This document shows positions 1-10,960 of a DNA stretch of 64,000 nucleotides, piece after piece. The translations under genes and the position numbers were made by a program. Origin of the DNA: Manis javanica (Eukaryota; Chordata; Mammalia; Pholidota; Manidae); assembly GCF_040802235.1 (NCBI RefSeq), contig NC_133172.1, positions 61,139,613-61,203,612 of the forward strand, given 5' to 3'. Positions within the stretch are counted from its first letter, which is position 1. Each line of letters starts with the position of its first letter. A model generated the notes under the pieces. It searched no databases. It saw only the letters and a list, made by a program, of their open reading frames with translations, and was not told where the DNA came from.

Positions 1-221
1 AAGGACATCGTACACCATTGACTAAGATCCGTGCGTCTCCGTGCACATGTATTTCACAGAAAGCAAAGAAATACGAAAGTAACAGCAGCAATGATACGAG
101 GTTTGTTGGGACAGGCAGGGGGCGCACGAGGTAAGAGCAGCAGAAAGTTGTGACCGCGGCCTCTGCGGGACTCGCTGGTCAGCTGGAGGGTTGTGTAAGG
201 AACCTTTATTACAAAGTGTAT

Positions 222-410
222 ATAAAAGCGGTGACTTTAGAGTCAGTTAAATACAGGTTCAAATCCCAGCCCCAGCCCTGCAGTGTGACCTTGGGCAAGT
301 CACCTGACCTCTCTGGGCGGGTCTCCTCCCCTATCATGGGATTCTGACAATATCTCCTTGCCTCACCTGTAGGAGAAATATGTCCCTGGTGTAAGGATAA
401 AGAGACGAGG
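222..410 (+). repeat. MIR SINE
   Basis: Contains tgtgaccttgggcaagtcac, a hallmark of the MIR core, preceded by a ggttcaaatcccagc box. Confidence 0.8.
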
Positions 411-425
411 CAGGCCAGACACCCA

Positions 426-831
426 CCCCGAGTCCTTGGGATGGGTGACTACGGCAGGTGTGAGCACCATGCCGTCCGGGGCTGGCCCTGGGTGCCCCTC
501 TGTCCTGTGCCAGCTGCCTGCCCCCACACATTGCTCTGTGCCCTCTGTTCTCTGTGGGCCCTGAGCAATGCAGACTTCACTCAGCTTATTCCCACCACCG
601 TCCATCTGGGGGTGCACCACCTCCCCTGACGTACCGCGCTGCAGCTCTGACCAGTCCTCTGAGGCTTGGCTGGCCATTCCTCAGCTATTCCCCGTCTGAT
701 GCCGGGCAGGGCAGGGGGCTCCTGTACCCCTGCCCCGTGTGGTGCTGTGGGTCGGGTCCCTCTCCTGTTCTCGGCTCCCTGTGTTTCTAGGGACCGCACT
801 GAGTTGGACTGTCCCCACCGAATGTCCCCCC
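426..831. other. Unique sequence, nothing recognised
   Basis: GC-rich. Overlapping short frames on both strands show no domain or codon bias. Confidence 0.5.
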
Positions 832-945
832 AGCATCTCAGAAAGTGACCATATTTGGAAATCGGGTCCCTGCAGATATAGTTAGCGGAGGTGAGTCACT
901 CTGGAGTAGGGTGGGCTCTGGTGTCATAAGAAGAGGGAGCAGCTG
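832..945. repeat. MaLR-like LTR fragment
   Basis: Contains gtgaccatatttggaaat and a following gcagatatagttag, close to the internal part of old ERVL-MaLR LTRs. The family is from memory. Confidence 0.5.
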
Positions 946-1814
946 TGCCCAGGGATGGCAACCGTGTAACTGCAGGGGCAGGAGGCCGACACAGGAGCTG
1001 AGGGGCGGGAAGGACACCCCAAGTTTGTACCTCTGGCTCCAGAGCTGAGGGAATTCACCTCCCACTTCACACCAGCTTTGGTCATTTTGTATGGCTGCCA
1101 GCACACTCAGTCCGGGCCCAAGAGGGACCTGTGCAGCTCTGCTGGCCTCCTGGGTCCCCTCTGTCCCTGGAGGGGCTGGCTGGCCTGCATGGTCTCTGGG
1201 CCATCTGAGTTCACACCTGTCCCCTCCTGGACATCGCAGTCCCACCCCCTGCACCCCTGCGCTGTTTCCTCTCGTCTCTCCCTGAAGAGGCCAGCCCCGG
1301 GGGGGAGGGACCGCGCCATATACTTTGGATCACCCCACTGGGAGGCTAGTTTTCATGCACAAGCCTCACTGAGTTGCTCCTGTGCTGGGAGGTGCCCGTG
1401 GGGTGGAGGCACCCTCCCGCCAAGGCTCCGCGGCCCTGGGGCACTGGGTCCCCTACTGGGCGCCTTCTCAGGTCCTTGGCCAATAAGCACCCCATCTCCA
1501 TCCCTCCATGTCCTTCCCATCAGCTTCAACACAAGCAAGCCTCCCCTTACGGAGCAGCGCCCTGGCCCCCTTTGCTTCCACTCCCCTTCTTAGAAGAACT
1601 TGTGGCTTCTAAGTGGCTTTACCACACTCTCTGCTCCCATAATAGAAGCCATAACAGACTCTTTTTCTTACCAAAGGGTGGGTTTTCTTTCAAGAGCAGA
1701 AGTTGGAAGTGGGCAGGACAGCATAATTCGAGACATGAAATTTCACTTTAGAATGTGGTCTTTTCAGTTAGCCAACTGCTGTGGGTGGGTTTCTGTCTGT
1801 TCCTTTGCCCAATA
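946..1814. other. Unique sequence, nothing recognised
   Basis: GC-rich to about 1.6 kb, then mixed. The longest frame (1078-1593, plus) is Ser/Pro/Leu-rich with no domain and is judged accidental. Confidence 0.45.
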
Positions 1815-2085
1815 GTATCCAGCCATTTCCTCAAACAGGCATCTGGGTGTTGCTGGGAAAGTATCTGGCACATGCAGGCAGCATTTACAGTCAGTCGGCC
1901 CTAAGTACGGGAGGTGCCCCTCGAGAATGTGGTGGGCCTCACCCAATCAGGTGAAGACCTCAGCGCAAAAGTGAGGTTTCCCGGAGATGAAGATCCTCCT
2001 TCCACTGCATCTGCTCCTGCCCACCGTGGATTTCAGGCTTGCTGGCCCCCACAGTCGCATGAGCCAATTCCTTAAAACGGACCCC
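1815..2085. repeat. Old LTR-like repeat
   Basis: Ends with gagccaattccttaaaa after a ggcctcacccaatcaggtga segment, a pairing I know from ancient dispersed LTR elements. The exact family is not assigned. Confidence 0.5.
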
Positions 2086-2187
2086 ATCTAGCCAGCTGGG
2101 TCAGCTTCTCTGGAGACCTCATCTCTGCTAGGACAAGGAGGGGCTGCCTGCAACGCAAGGAGGTGGGGTCTGCGTTACAGGCAACGG

Positions 2188-2202
2188 CCACCAGAGGGCA
2201 GC
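2188..2202 (+). promoter_or_regulatory. CTCF core motif, perfect consensus match
   Basis: CCACCAGAGGGCAGC fits the CTCF core consensus CCASYAGRKGGCRSY at all 15 positions. It sits at the edge of a CpG-dense patch. Confidence 0.65.
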
Positions 2203-2204
2203 AG

Positions 2205-2530
2205 AGACCCCGTAATGGGGACTGCCCCGCGGGAGAGCCCAGCCCGCCGCGCGACTCCACGGGAGCAAGCCCCTCCCAGGACGACTGCCCGAGCCCCCGA
2301 GGGAGGCCGAGCCCCGGACGGCCAGAAAGGGCAAAGGCTCGGTTCACACCTTAGCAACGTTAAGGCACTTTAAAGAATGCAAGCTGCCTTGGAACCGGGC
2401 CCCACAGAGACATCTTGTGGCCAGAGAGGAACAGCCACCAGCCCGGGTAGGGGATGCGGAGGGAGCCCCCGCCCGGCTGCCTCCCCCGCCCCGGGCCCCG
2501 TCACTGCCCTTGGCTGCGGGGCCAGCTGGT
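2205..2530. promoter_or_regulatory. CpG-dense patch far from any recognised gene
   Basis: About two dozen CpG dinucleotides in roughly 330 bases, well above the surrounding sequence. It could be an alternative or non-coding promoter, or a CTCF-associated element. Confidence 0.5.
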
Positions 2531-2934
2531 CCGTATCCTGGAGAAAACCTGCAGGCGCCCCTGTGCAGCCCCGTGCAGAGCACACAGGCGCTCTCTCCCG
2601 TTTAAACGTGTTTTTGCAAACCACATAAGAGATGCAAACATCCTGACGTGTTGCCCCAAATCCTGCGTGCACCTCCCGAGAGTAAGGACACCCCCCTGCA
2701 AGACCTCACGTGACGCCACACCGGGAAACTATCTCAGGAAGTGCGGGCATCCGACAGCCTCTCTGGAAACTCGTGGGTCCCCCGCGGTCCCCCTCATGAC
2801 CCCGAAGCTGGCTTGTCCGCTGACTGGGAACATACTGTGATTCCTGCCCAGTACTAGTCTCCTTGAAGTGGGAATTCCTCTGGCTTTTTTCTTTCAGGCC
2901 ACCGATTTTCCTCTCTGTTCTGTAGCTTTGTTTT
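2531..2934. other. Unique sequence, nothing recognised
   Basis: Transition from the CpG patch to AT-richer DNA before an L1 fragment. No gene or repeat recognised. Confidence 0.4.
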
Positions 2935-3480
2935 TTGGGATAGTTTTAGTCCCACAGAAATAATACAAGCATTCCTTCCCCCAGATCCCCAGTTGTTAGC
3001 GTTTTACTGGATTTGTCTTACTCTCTTTCCATGTATGTATTTTCTTTTCTAAACCTCTGGAGAGCAAGTTGCATGGCTGATGTGCGTTTGCCCAAATAGT
3101 TTCTGGTATGTTTCCTAAGGGCAGAGCTGGCCTCTTGTACAGATATCAAAGTCAGAAAATTAATGCTGTTGCATATTATATTCTCTATCATCTAATCTAC
3201 AGACTTGATTCAGATTTCACACTTGTCCCAGTGATGTCATCTTAGTAAATAAGCAAACTGATCATTTTCTGCTGCTCCAGGATCTAATCCAGGGTCACCT
3301 GCTGTCTTTTCTGGCGTGAGTCTGACATTTTTGTGGACTCCAGGCCAATTGCTCTGGGGAATGTCTCTGCACATCGGCCTGCCAGGGTTTCCTGGGGCCT
3401 TGGTTCGTGCTTCCCAGCTGGGCAGGGGCACCCAGATGTCCTGGGTCCTGCCTCTGTTCAGTGAGCTGTCCTCCCTGGAC
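2935..3480 (-). repeat. L1 3' fragment, old subfamily
   Basis: Reads antisense through the 3' part of an old L1, with gttagcgttttactgg, gatctaatccagggtcacc and tggactccaggccaattg in order. Truncated, no ORF2 frame. Confidence 0.7.
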
Positions 3481-3689
3481 TGCTTCTTCCTGGGCTAAAC
3501 CCCCTGTTTTCTCTACTTTTTCCCACATGATGTCATTTCCAGCTCCCTCTGCAGAGCGCTGGTGAACCTGAGATCTGGATTCAGCCCCTCCTCCGTCCAT
3601 GGTTAGGGCTTGCAAGCATCAACCCTCTTCCCCAGCCCCGGGCTGCTGCTGGGGACGCATCCCTACACAGGCTTCTGGCCAGCATGCCC

Positions 3690-3795
3690 CCTCCTGGCTG
3701 GGCCACAGTCCAGGAAGCCACTCTGAGCCTCAGTTTCCTCATCTGTGAAGTGGAAACAGTAATCATCACCCTCACAGGGTTACCTTGGCGGTGGG
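3690..3795 (+). repeat. MIR SINE, partial
   Basis: Core cctcagtttcctcatctgtg followed by a decayed ggttacc segment. Confidence 0.75.
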
Positions 3796-3799
3796 GGGA

Positions 3800-4429
3800 A
3801 TGACACGGCACCGAGCAGGGATCCTCAGTATCCGGCCATGGTAGCCCTGGGAGGGACGGGGCTGTAAGGGCCAACTGGGCAGAGTGCTCAAAGGGTCTCC
3901 AGTCCCCCCATGGGGTCTGACCTTGCTGGGCTCAGATCCAAGGACATTTTTAGCGGAGCTGAAGAGTCAATCACCTTTATTTTTTTTTAGCAGCCACACC
4001 ACACTGGGCTGACATTTCACATTCTGCCTGAAGCCACAGGCCAGTTTGTAGACTCAGGAAGGGGGCTGGATTCAGGTCTGTGGACTCCCAGCTGGCAAGG
4101 CTTTGCAGCCCTGCTGGGCTAAGGCATTTTTCCGGATTATGAGACTAGCTTGGGGGACATGCTGAGAGGCCCCAGGGGGCCTGCGGTTAGGCAGAGCCCC
4201 AGCTGGGTCCTGGTTGGTAAGGGTGCTTGGGTGGTCCCGACCCTGGGAAGCGGCCCCGTCCTAGGTGGGCCTGCACTGGGGCACCAGGTCAGCTCAGGGA
4301 GGGGCATGGCTGGAAAGCAGACAGCATGGTGTGCTTTCCTAACCACCGGACCTTGAGTCGGCAAATAGCAATGCAGAATGAAGCGGAGTCCAAGTCCCCA
4401 TGAGGGGCAGCCCCTGGGAGGTGGGGGCC
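3800..4429. other. Unique sequence, nothing recognised
   Basis: Includes a short T run near 3981. No gene signal was seen. Confidence 0.45.
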
Positions 4430-4555
4430 CACCCTTCACACCCCCAGACACGGCCTCCTGCTCTGACCTCTGACCTCCAGGACAGGAGATAACAAATGTG
4501 TGTTGTTTCAAGCCCCTAATTTGCTACAGTGGCCACAGGAAACTCTTTTTTACTT
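4430..4555. repeat. MaLR-like LTR end
   Basis: Carries tgacctccaggacaggagat and tgttgtttcaagcccc, then a gccacaggaaactc end. It is the opposite orientation of the element at 26.3 kb. Confidence 0.65.
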
Positions 4556-5129
4556 CAAGACCTGGCCCTTCACCCGCTCCCCAGGGCTGGCCAAGGACAG
4601 TGAAGTAATGCCGGGCCTGGAGGGCCAGAGGGCTCACAGGGACGACCTCCCATGGGGATGCTGGTGGTGGAGGCTGCATGCCCTCGCTGGCCTTGCTCCC
4701 TGCTCCTGGGCATGGGACCTAAAGCTCCAGACCAGACCCCTGGCACTTTCCCTGTCAGCCCAGCTCCTGCTCCACCCATTAAGGGGGCCGCGGTTCTCAG
4801 CCCAGAGACCCTCGGGGAGGACCGTGGGGCCCATGTCCAAGTCTAAGTCCAGCTCTGCTGGGTTCCTCGGGGAGGCAGCTACCCCCGCTTCCCCATAGAA
4901 AGAGAATGGAATGCGTCTGCTCCGCTGGGTTCCAGAGCCAGTGTGTGAAAGAATGTCCACGAAGCACTTTGTCACAGCACCTGCTGATGTCACTGCTTTT
5001 CCATTCTTGCTCTGAGTCCCATCTTTAAGGTCATGTTCAAATGCCTCGTCTACCTGGGCTCCTCCCTCTCACCCTGGACGGTCTTTTGTATTCCTGTACT
5101 AGGGTATATGGTTTGATCACCTATAATGA
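4556..5129. other. Unique sequence, nothing recognised
   Basis: The plus frame 4500-4898 is open but has no recognisable domain and begins within a repeat. Confidence 0.45.
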
Positions 5130-5245
5130 CATACAGTTGCTAACATTCACTGGGCTCTTATTCCGTGCCAGGCACTAGGCTAATTGTTTGACATGGTACA
5201 ATTATTATTATGCATAATAATTATTGGGCTCATCTCAGAGCTTGC
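5130..5245 (-). repeat. MIR SINE, partial
   Basis: Antisense tail with ccgtgccaggcactaggcta and an AT-rich block. Confidence 0.6.
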
Positions 5246-5344
5246 CCCAGCCACTCACACACAAGCAGGTCAGCTACAGCCCCTCTGCAAATGACTGCAA
5301 CTCTATCCCCCTACCAAAAGTGGTGCATCATTTAGGAATAGTAT

Positions 5345-5700
5345 TGGCCACCAATAAAAGGAAACCCCAAATAATCATGGCATTAAGAAGATGAAAATTT
5401 ATTTCTTATTTGTGTGTGGTTCCTTGCTGGTAGGGCCCCACTTTCTCCTATCTTGCTCTTCTTCTACTCCTAGAGTTGCCTCATGGTCCAAAATGGCTGC
5501 TGGCACTCTAGCCATCATATCTACCATCTAGTCAGTAAGAGGAAGGGAGGAGCAAAGAAGGGCACACCACATGTAATTGTGCTCTCATGTCACTGGCCAG
5601 AACTCAGCCACATGACCACACCAAGTTGCAAGGGAGGCTGGGAAATGTAGTCTAGGCTGCAGGGCCCTACTTCTGGCTGGGCCATATCTACCAACTCCCC
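5345..5700. repeat. Ancient dispersed repeat, family unassigned
   Basis: Ordered landmarks aggaaaccc, aaaatttatttctt, tggtccaaaatggctgctgg and ggctgggaaatgtagtct match a dispersed mammalian element that I cannot name with certainty. Confidence 0.6.
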
Positions 5701-6204
5701 ATGGAGTCAGCTGACACAGCTGTTAATGCCTCAGCCTTGGCGACTTGATGCAGATTCCCTCAGTCTTTTCCAACAGAGGCTCAAGGTCAGGGATCTTGGG
5801 AACTTGGCAAACACCCTGTGTTCCCTAGAACTCAGGGACCACATGCTGACCAAGCACCAGTGACAGGCTCAGTGTCCCATCTTTCAGGAGGCCAGCACTG
5901 GCCTCAGGTCCCATGGGCTCAGGATGGTGTTTGCAGCATGCCTCACTGTCTATCTGGAGTCTTGACCAAATAATTAGAAAGGGCTCTCAGATTTCTTCAA
6001 ATGAGCAGAAGAAAAGAAAGAAAAACCAAAATATGTTTGTCTTGGAAAGCTCAGGGATGATTTCAGAACCGGGTGATTCAGGAAGTCGGGAAGGGGTTGG
6101 AGGAGCTGCTCCCCAGGCCCGCCAGAGAGAAATCCCACAGCGCTGTGTGGGAGGGGGGGCCCTGGACAGGGTGAGAAGGGGCCTGGCGGGAAGGCCCAGG
6201 TGCA
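5701..6204. other. Unique sequence, nothing recognised
   Basis: A purine-rich stretch near 6000-6035. No gene signal. Confidence 0.45.
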
Positions 6205-6310
6205 ACAGGGCAAGTCCTGCCTGCTGCTACTGCTGTGTGACCTTGGCCAGGTCACTTCCCCTCTCTGAACCTCAGGTTCTTACCTTATAATGAGAGGGTA
6301 GGTCTGCTGT
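6205..6310 (+). repeat. MIR SINE, partial
   Basis: Core gctgtgtgaccttggccagg and the following cctcaggttcttacc. Confidence 0.75.
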
Positions 6311-6649
6311 CCTCCTGTCACTGGTGCCTCAGGGCTCGTTCCCACACCCCGGAGGGCCCTGCACTCTGACGCCTGTCCAGGTTCCTGAGGAGCAGAAAGG
6401 CCTCCACTCACAGCTCGGCGCTGGCCCTGGAAGCCCCACGCCTGGAGCCCGGCCCCAGTTCCAGGTGGAGGTGAAGGGGCCTCTCTTTTCTCTTCTGTTG
6501 GACTCTCAGCAGCACAAACATTTCCACAGAACAGGAAAACCCTGTTCCTTCCCAGGCAAAGAGATGATTTAGGAGCGATTAGCTCCCCAGGAAAGAGATA
6601 AAGGGAGGGGTGGTGGGGAAAGTAAAACCCTCAGACACATCTTACTCAT
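6311..6649. other. Unique sequence, nothing recognised
   Basis: Proline/glycine-rich frames only, judged accidental. Confidence 0.4.
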
Positions 6650-7045
6650 ACTTTTTACAAAGCATTTTTTCCTAATTATAGAAACTCCAGAAACATGGGT
6701 AGGAATGCAGGGGAAAAAGCCCATACTCCCACACCCAGAGATCTCCATTAACAACATTTGGAGACATATCTTTACAATCTCTTTCGTAAATAATTTGTAC
6801 AATTTCATAATTTCTGTGTATTACAGGCATCACTACATCATTTCCTCTAAAGTCTGCATTGGTATAATTTTTGTTATTTTTCTACTTTTTTATTAAGAAA
6901 TATTTCAAGTATAGAGAACAATGGGAAAACAGGACAATATAATCTGTACACCTAACCATCTGGATTCAACTACCATTTGTGTTTGTTATCACCAGCAACC
7001 TCATTTTTAATGGCTGTATAATATTCCGCGAGCATACATGGATTC
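6650..7045 (-). repeat. L1 3' UTR fragments, old subfamily
   Basis: AT-rich pieces such as tattaagaaatatttcaagt and gtacacctaaccatctgg resemble antisense 3' ends of old L1 elements. Possibly two fragments. Confidence 0.5.
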
Positions 7046-7054
7046 GGATGTGGT

Positions 7055-7200
7055 CAATTACTGAGCAAACATTTATGAAGTGCACTCTGTTCCCAACAAT
7101 CTCCTAGGCACTGGGGTCACATCTGGGGAAGCAGCAGCCCTGTGTTTACCAAGCAGGTATTTTAGTGTCGAACACACTGAGTTGTAAGGAACCAAGAGGC
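7055..7200 (+). repeat. Ancient dispersed repeat (growth-phrase type), 5' part
   Basis: Begins with gagcaaacatttatgaagtg and a caatctcctaggcactgggg block. This is the same family as the longer copies at 18.9 and 35.2 kb. Confidence 0.5.
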
Positions 7201-7969
7201 AGGGGGGGTGAAGTGAAATTTCTAATAGTGCAACAGCCACGCAGCCAGCCTTTCTGGAAGCTCAGGGCACCTTTAGGGTGGGGAACCATCTCCACGAGCA
7301 CTTTTGGCCCAGCAGTTTGGGGCCCATTTCCTCAGTAGAATGGAATCCCTAGGGCATCCCCAGCCCGTGGAAACCAGCACCAAGCAGTCCCAGGCTTTCT
7401 CCAGCCACGTCTGCACAACCCACTGGCTGTGGGTTGGACGCCACTGCAGGCAGGCCCAGCCCAGGGGTCCCCAGATGCCGGCCACTCACCAAAGCAGGCC
7501 TGGTTGGCATTTCTACAATGCAAACCAACAAACAGGGAAAGACTTGGGAAATGCAACGATGTGCTCACAGTGTGGGGATGATCACATTTTCTAAAAAAAT
7601 TCTAAGACTGCTGGCTTCTTTGGCCTGTGGCGGTCACATGTCTCTCATTTCATGCAAAGTGGCAGTGGTTGTAAGTGATGATGTTTAAAATGTCCTTACT
7701 TGGCAAAACAAAAAGTTGGCAACCCTATGTTCATCTCCAAAAATGAGGAAAAAGAAGAATTACTAACCTATGACATCCAAAAGCTAGGAGCTGCCATCTG
7801 CTGCATCTCACACACTCACACAGGACAGAAATGGCCAAGGAGCACATGAGGGCGCGGCGACCCCCTCCTGCTTTCTGACCCGGAGCTCGTGGTTCTCACC
7901 ACCCATTCCGCCCAGTGTCCTTGGGCCGCAGGCTTCAGAGGACGCAGGAGGAGCACCAGCATCATGCGG
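7201..7969. other. Unique sequence, nothing recognised
   Basis: Contains the minus-strand CTCF-like motif at 7790. The part from 7.5 to 7.75 kb is AT-richer and could be a decayed repeat. Confidence 0.4.
7790..7804 (-). promoter_or_regulatory. CTCF-like motif, 14 of 15
   Basis: GCTGCCATCTGCTGC read on the minus strand fits the CTCF core consensus with one mismatch. It is a sequence match only. Confidence 0.3.
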
Positions 7970-8085
7970 CTCCCTGGGACGGGCACCTTTACCCCAGGCC
8001 TCCAAATGGGGAAACTGAGGTACGGGATGGCTTGTGTTCTGTGCCCGAGTTGCTCAGAGCTGGGGCCGGAGTCTGCGCTTTCCTT
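7970..8085 (-). repeat. MIR SINE, partial
   Basis: Antisense ccaaatggggaaactgaggt, followed by a decayed ggagtctgcg. Confidence 0.7.
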
Positions 8086-8263
8086 CCACACTGCATTGTG
8101 ATCTCACCAACCAGGAAGATTAAACGATGATAATATGGGGGAAACCAATGCAGACTCGATAACTTTTTATTTGGCCAAGTCAGAAACATTTTTGAAAAGC
8201 CCCTCAAAACATGCTCTCCCTCTCATAGCATTTCATTCAAAGGAAGAATTCTGTAACACACAG

Positions 8264-8288
8264 ACACACACACACACACACACACACA
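8264..8288. repeat. (CA)n microsatellite
   Basis: About twelve uninterrupted AC units. Expected to vary in length. Confidence 0.95.
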
Positions 8289-8419
8289 GACGTGACCCCA
8301 GCAGAGGGGACAGCCACCCCCTGACACAGACATATTCTGAACACTTGAGGTCTTCATTTTGCTCCTCTGTTCAGAGCTCCTGATAAGTTTGGCCTATTGC
8401 TCACTGTCCCCAGCCCATG

Positions 8420-8535
8420 TTTTGGGAATTACCACAAACTGCATGGTGCAAGTCCCAGCTGTGCAACTGTGGACGAGTTGTGACCTATAGCAGGCCTCTG
8501 TGTCCTCATCTGTAAAATGGGAATAGTGAGACATC
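8420..8535 (+). repeat. MIR SINE
   Basis: Ends in tcctcatctgtaaaatggga, with a caagtcccagctgtgcaact box upstream. Confidence 0.75.
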
Positions 8536-8540
8536 TTCCT

Positions 8541-9309
8541 TCCTTGCAGAAGGGAGACCGGCAGCTGGGCTCTCCGGCGGGGGCTGAGCCAAGCAGGGCA
8601 TCCCTGTGTGATGGCCCCTTTCATTCCTGGTCCTGGAGCCCGGAGACTGGCTGGGCTTGGACTAGGAGTTTCCCAGCAGGGAGGGGAGTGGAGGATGGGG
8701 AGCGTGAGTGAGGGAAGTGGGAAGGCACCCAAGATAAACTCTGCTGACTTCAGGACTCCGCTGAAGCCTGCAGCCACCATCCAAGCCGCCTCTGTCAGGG
8801 GGAACAAAGGGTGACCTCCCCTGATTCCACAAGGACAGCTCAGCAGCGTCCTCCGAGCTGTGCAGAACTTGTTTCTTTAAACAGTAAGTGCTGAGCGCTC
8901 GGATTTCCTCTCTCTCAGGGAAGCCTCGGCACATCCGCCCTGATGAATTGACGGCCCGCCACATTCAGTGGAGATGGTCACCTCAGAGGCCAGGGCAGGG
9001 GGCTGGGCCCCAGCCAGGCCAGGCGCCGTCCAGAAGGAGAAACCGCCACCCGGGGCCCTGCAAAGCTCCCTGCCCCTGCCCCCACCCCTGAGACCAAGTC
9101 CCTCCCAGGGCGGTCACTTTGAGGATGATGTCCACCCCTGCGGGGCCTGAAGTGACAGTTGTCAGAGAACTCGATGAGAACTGGGAAATTTCCACAGAAT
9201 ACCAATGCTGGTACGGTTCTTTGGACTTCTCAATGATAAAAAATCTTTAGGACTCCAAGCACTATGCCCTCAGGACTTGTGTTAACACACGGATGCTTTA
9301 GGATTGTCA
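8541..9309. other. Unique GC-rich sequence, nothing recognised
   Basis: Several mutually overlapping frames on both strands between 8.4 and 9.2 kb, none with a domain. Confidence 0.45.
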
Positions 9310-9480
9310 GAAAGCCATTCATTCATTTGGTGCAATTTTTATCGAGCAAGTGCTCTGGGACGTGGACCCACAGTGAATAAGACAGGTGCACCCTAGCTTC
9401 TGGTCCAGAGGGAGCCCCAAAACAGGAGTATAGCAGTTCTGTGTGTGGTAAGGACTATCTATGCTCAGGAGATCTGGTGG
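9310..9480 (+). repeat. Ancient dispersed repeat, 5' part
   Basis: Starts cattcattcatttggtgcaa and continues through agtgaataagacaggtgc. Confidence 0.5.
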
Positions 9481-9534
9481 GAGAGGAAGTTAAAAGCAGA
9501 GAGAAGCCACGTCCCCACTGGAAGGGCTAGAATC

Positions 9535-9885
9535 AAAACGACAGACAATAACAGGTGTCAACAAAGATGCAGAGGAACCAGAACCCATGTGCCCAGCTGG
9601 TGGGAATGGAAACCGGGGCGGCTGCCCTGGCAAACAGCCTGGCAGTTCCTCAGAAGATGAAGCGTAGAATCACCACGTGGCCCAGCCGTTCCATCCCTGC
9701 GTATCTGCCCGAGACAAATGGAAGCATCCACACCGAAACCTGTGCTCAGATGTTTAGAGCAGTACTATTTATAAGAACCAAAGAGTGGGAACAACCCAAA
9801 TATCTATTGGCAGATGAGTGAATAAACAAAATTGGGTCTACCCATACAATGGGATATTATTCAGCCATAAAAAGGAATGAAGGGT
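9535..9885 (+). repeat. L1 3' fragment
   Basis: Sense L1 text: ggtgggaatggaaaccgggg, gggaacaacccaaatatcta and gggatattattcagccataa. A short remnant. Confidence 0.85.
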
Positions 9886-10269
9886 GGGGATATAGGGGTT
9901 TCAGTCTTTCAAGGGCCTGGAAAGTACAAACAATATCCATTCCTTTTAAACTTTCCAGGCTTTTAAAGCCAGTAGCTGTGGCTCCTTCTTTAAGATCTTC
10001 TTGATGGGGGTTATTTCTGTGGCCTGGGCTCTCCAGGGAAGGTGCTGGTACATTTTGAGCCCAGTAAGTGCTCAACAAAGAAAGGCATGTTAGAAGCAAC
10101 AAGCAGGTCTGGGACACCCCCTCTTTGCTTCTTTATGGAGGGGGGAGTCTAAACACCATCTAAATCCTTTGCCCTTCAAAGTCAGCCCTTGCTGGTCCTT
10201 CTCAGTTTGAACACATAGCCTTTTAGTGACAGGAAACAGAGGGCAGGTACTGTTGGGCAGGTTGCTCAT
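9886..10269. other. Unique sequence with a short inverted repeat
   Basis: An 11-bp inverted repeat (gcctggaaagt at 9915, actttccaggc at 9950) is the only structure noticed. Confidence 0.4.
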
Positions 10270-10430
10270 TGTACAAGCAGCAGTTACTGAACACTTACTA
10301 TATGCCAGAAGCCGTACTGAGCACTTAACCTACAATGAACTTTGTTTAATCCTCTCACTCACCCCTAGGTGAGAGTTACTATCCTCAGTCTGTGAAGGCA
10401 GGAGCCTTGAGAAGTTTTGTGATTTCCCCC
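10270..10430 (-). repeat. MIR SINE
   Basis: Antisense gaacacttactatatgccag followed by ggtgagagttactatcctca. Confidence 0.7.
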
Positions 10431-10594
10431 AAATTCATGCTCTTTTCACATTTGTGTTGGGAAGGATGCAACCCTAACAGGAGCTTGGCCTTCTTACAAA
10501 GCAGGTCCTGCCTGCCTGCTACAAGAGGCCAGGAGTTCTCCCCTGCCCTGAGTCTCCCCATGCCAGGGAGCCCAGGGATCCTGAGCCCTGCCTG

Positions 10595-10815
10595 TAGCTT
10601 GTGCAGTGGTTAGGCACGGACTGGGGTCAACACAACCTGTCCAACCTGTTGGCTCTGTTCTTGTGCAAGTTGTTTAATCTCTCTGGGCTTCAGTTTTCTC
10701 ACCTGTAAAATGGGCAGTGATAATATTCTCCTAGAGCTGCTGTAAGGACTGAACAATATAACAGGCAAAGTGTTTGGCCCATGCAGAGAACTGCTCACCA
10801 ATGCTAACAGTCAGA
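10595..10815 (+). repeat. MIR SINE, near full length
   Basis: gtgcagtggttaggcacgga, then ttctcacctgtaaaatgggc, then a decayed gtaaggactgaacaatataa. Confidence 0.85.
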
Positions 10816-10879
10816 ATCACGTGATGGCTGCTTTCCGCCACCAGCCCACGCGGGCAGGGCTCAGGGGACCCGCTCACAG

Positions 10880-10960
10880 CCGGGCCCAGTATGAACTCTC
10901 TGGCACATGGTAAGCACAAAATGAATACTTTCTGAACAAATGAATGAATGAGTTAGTGCT
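10880..10960 (+). repeat. L2 LINE 3' end
   Basis: ctggcacatggtaagcacaa followed by gaacaaatgaatgaatgag. Confidence 0.65.
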
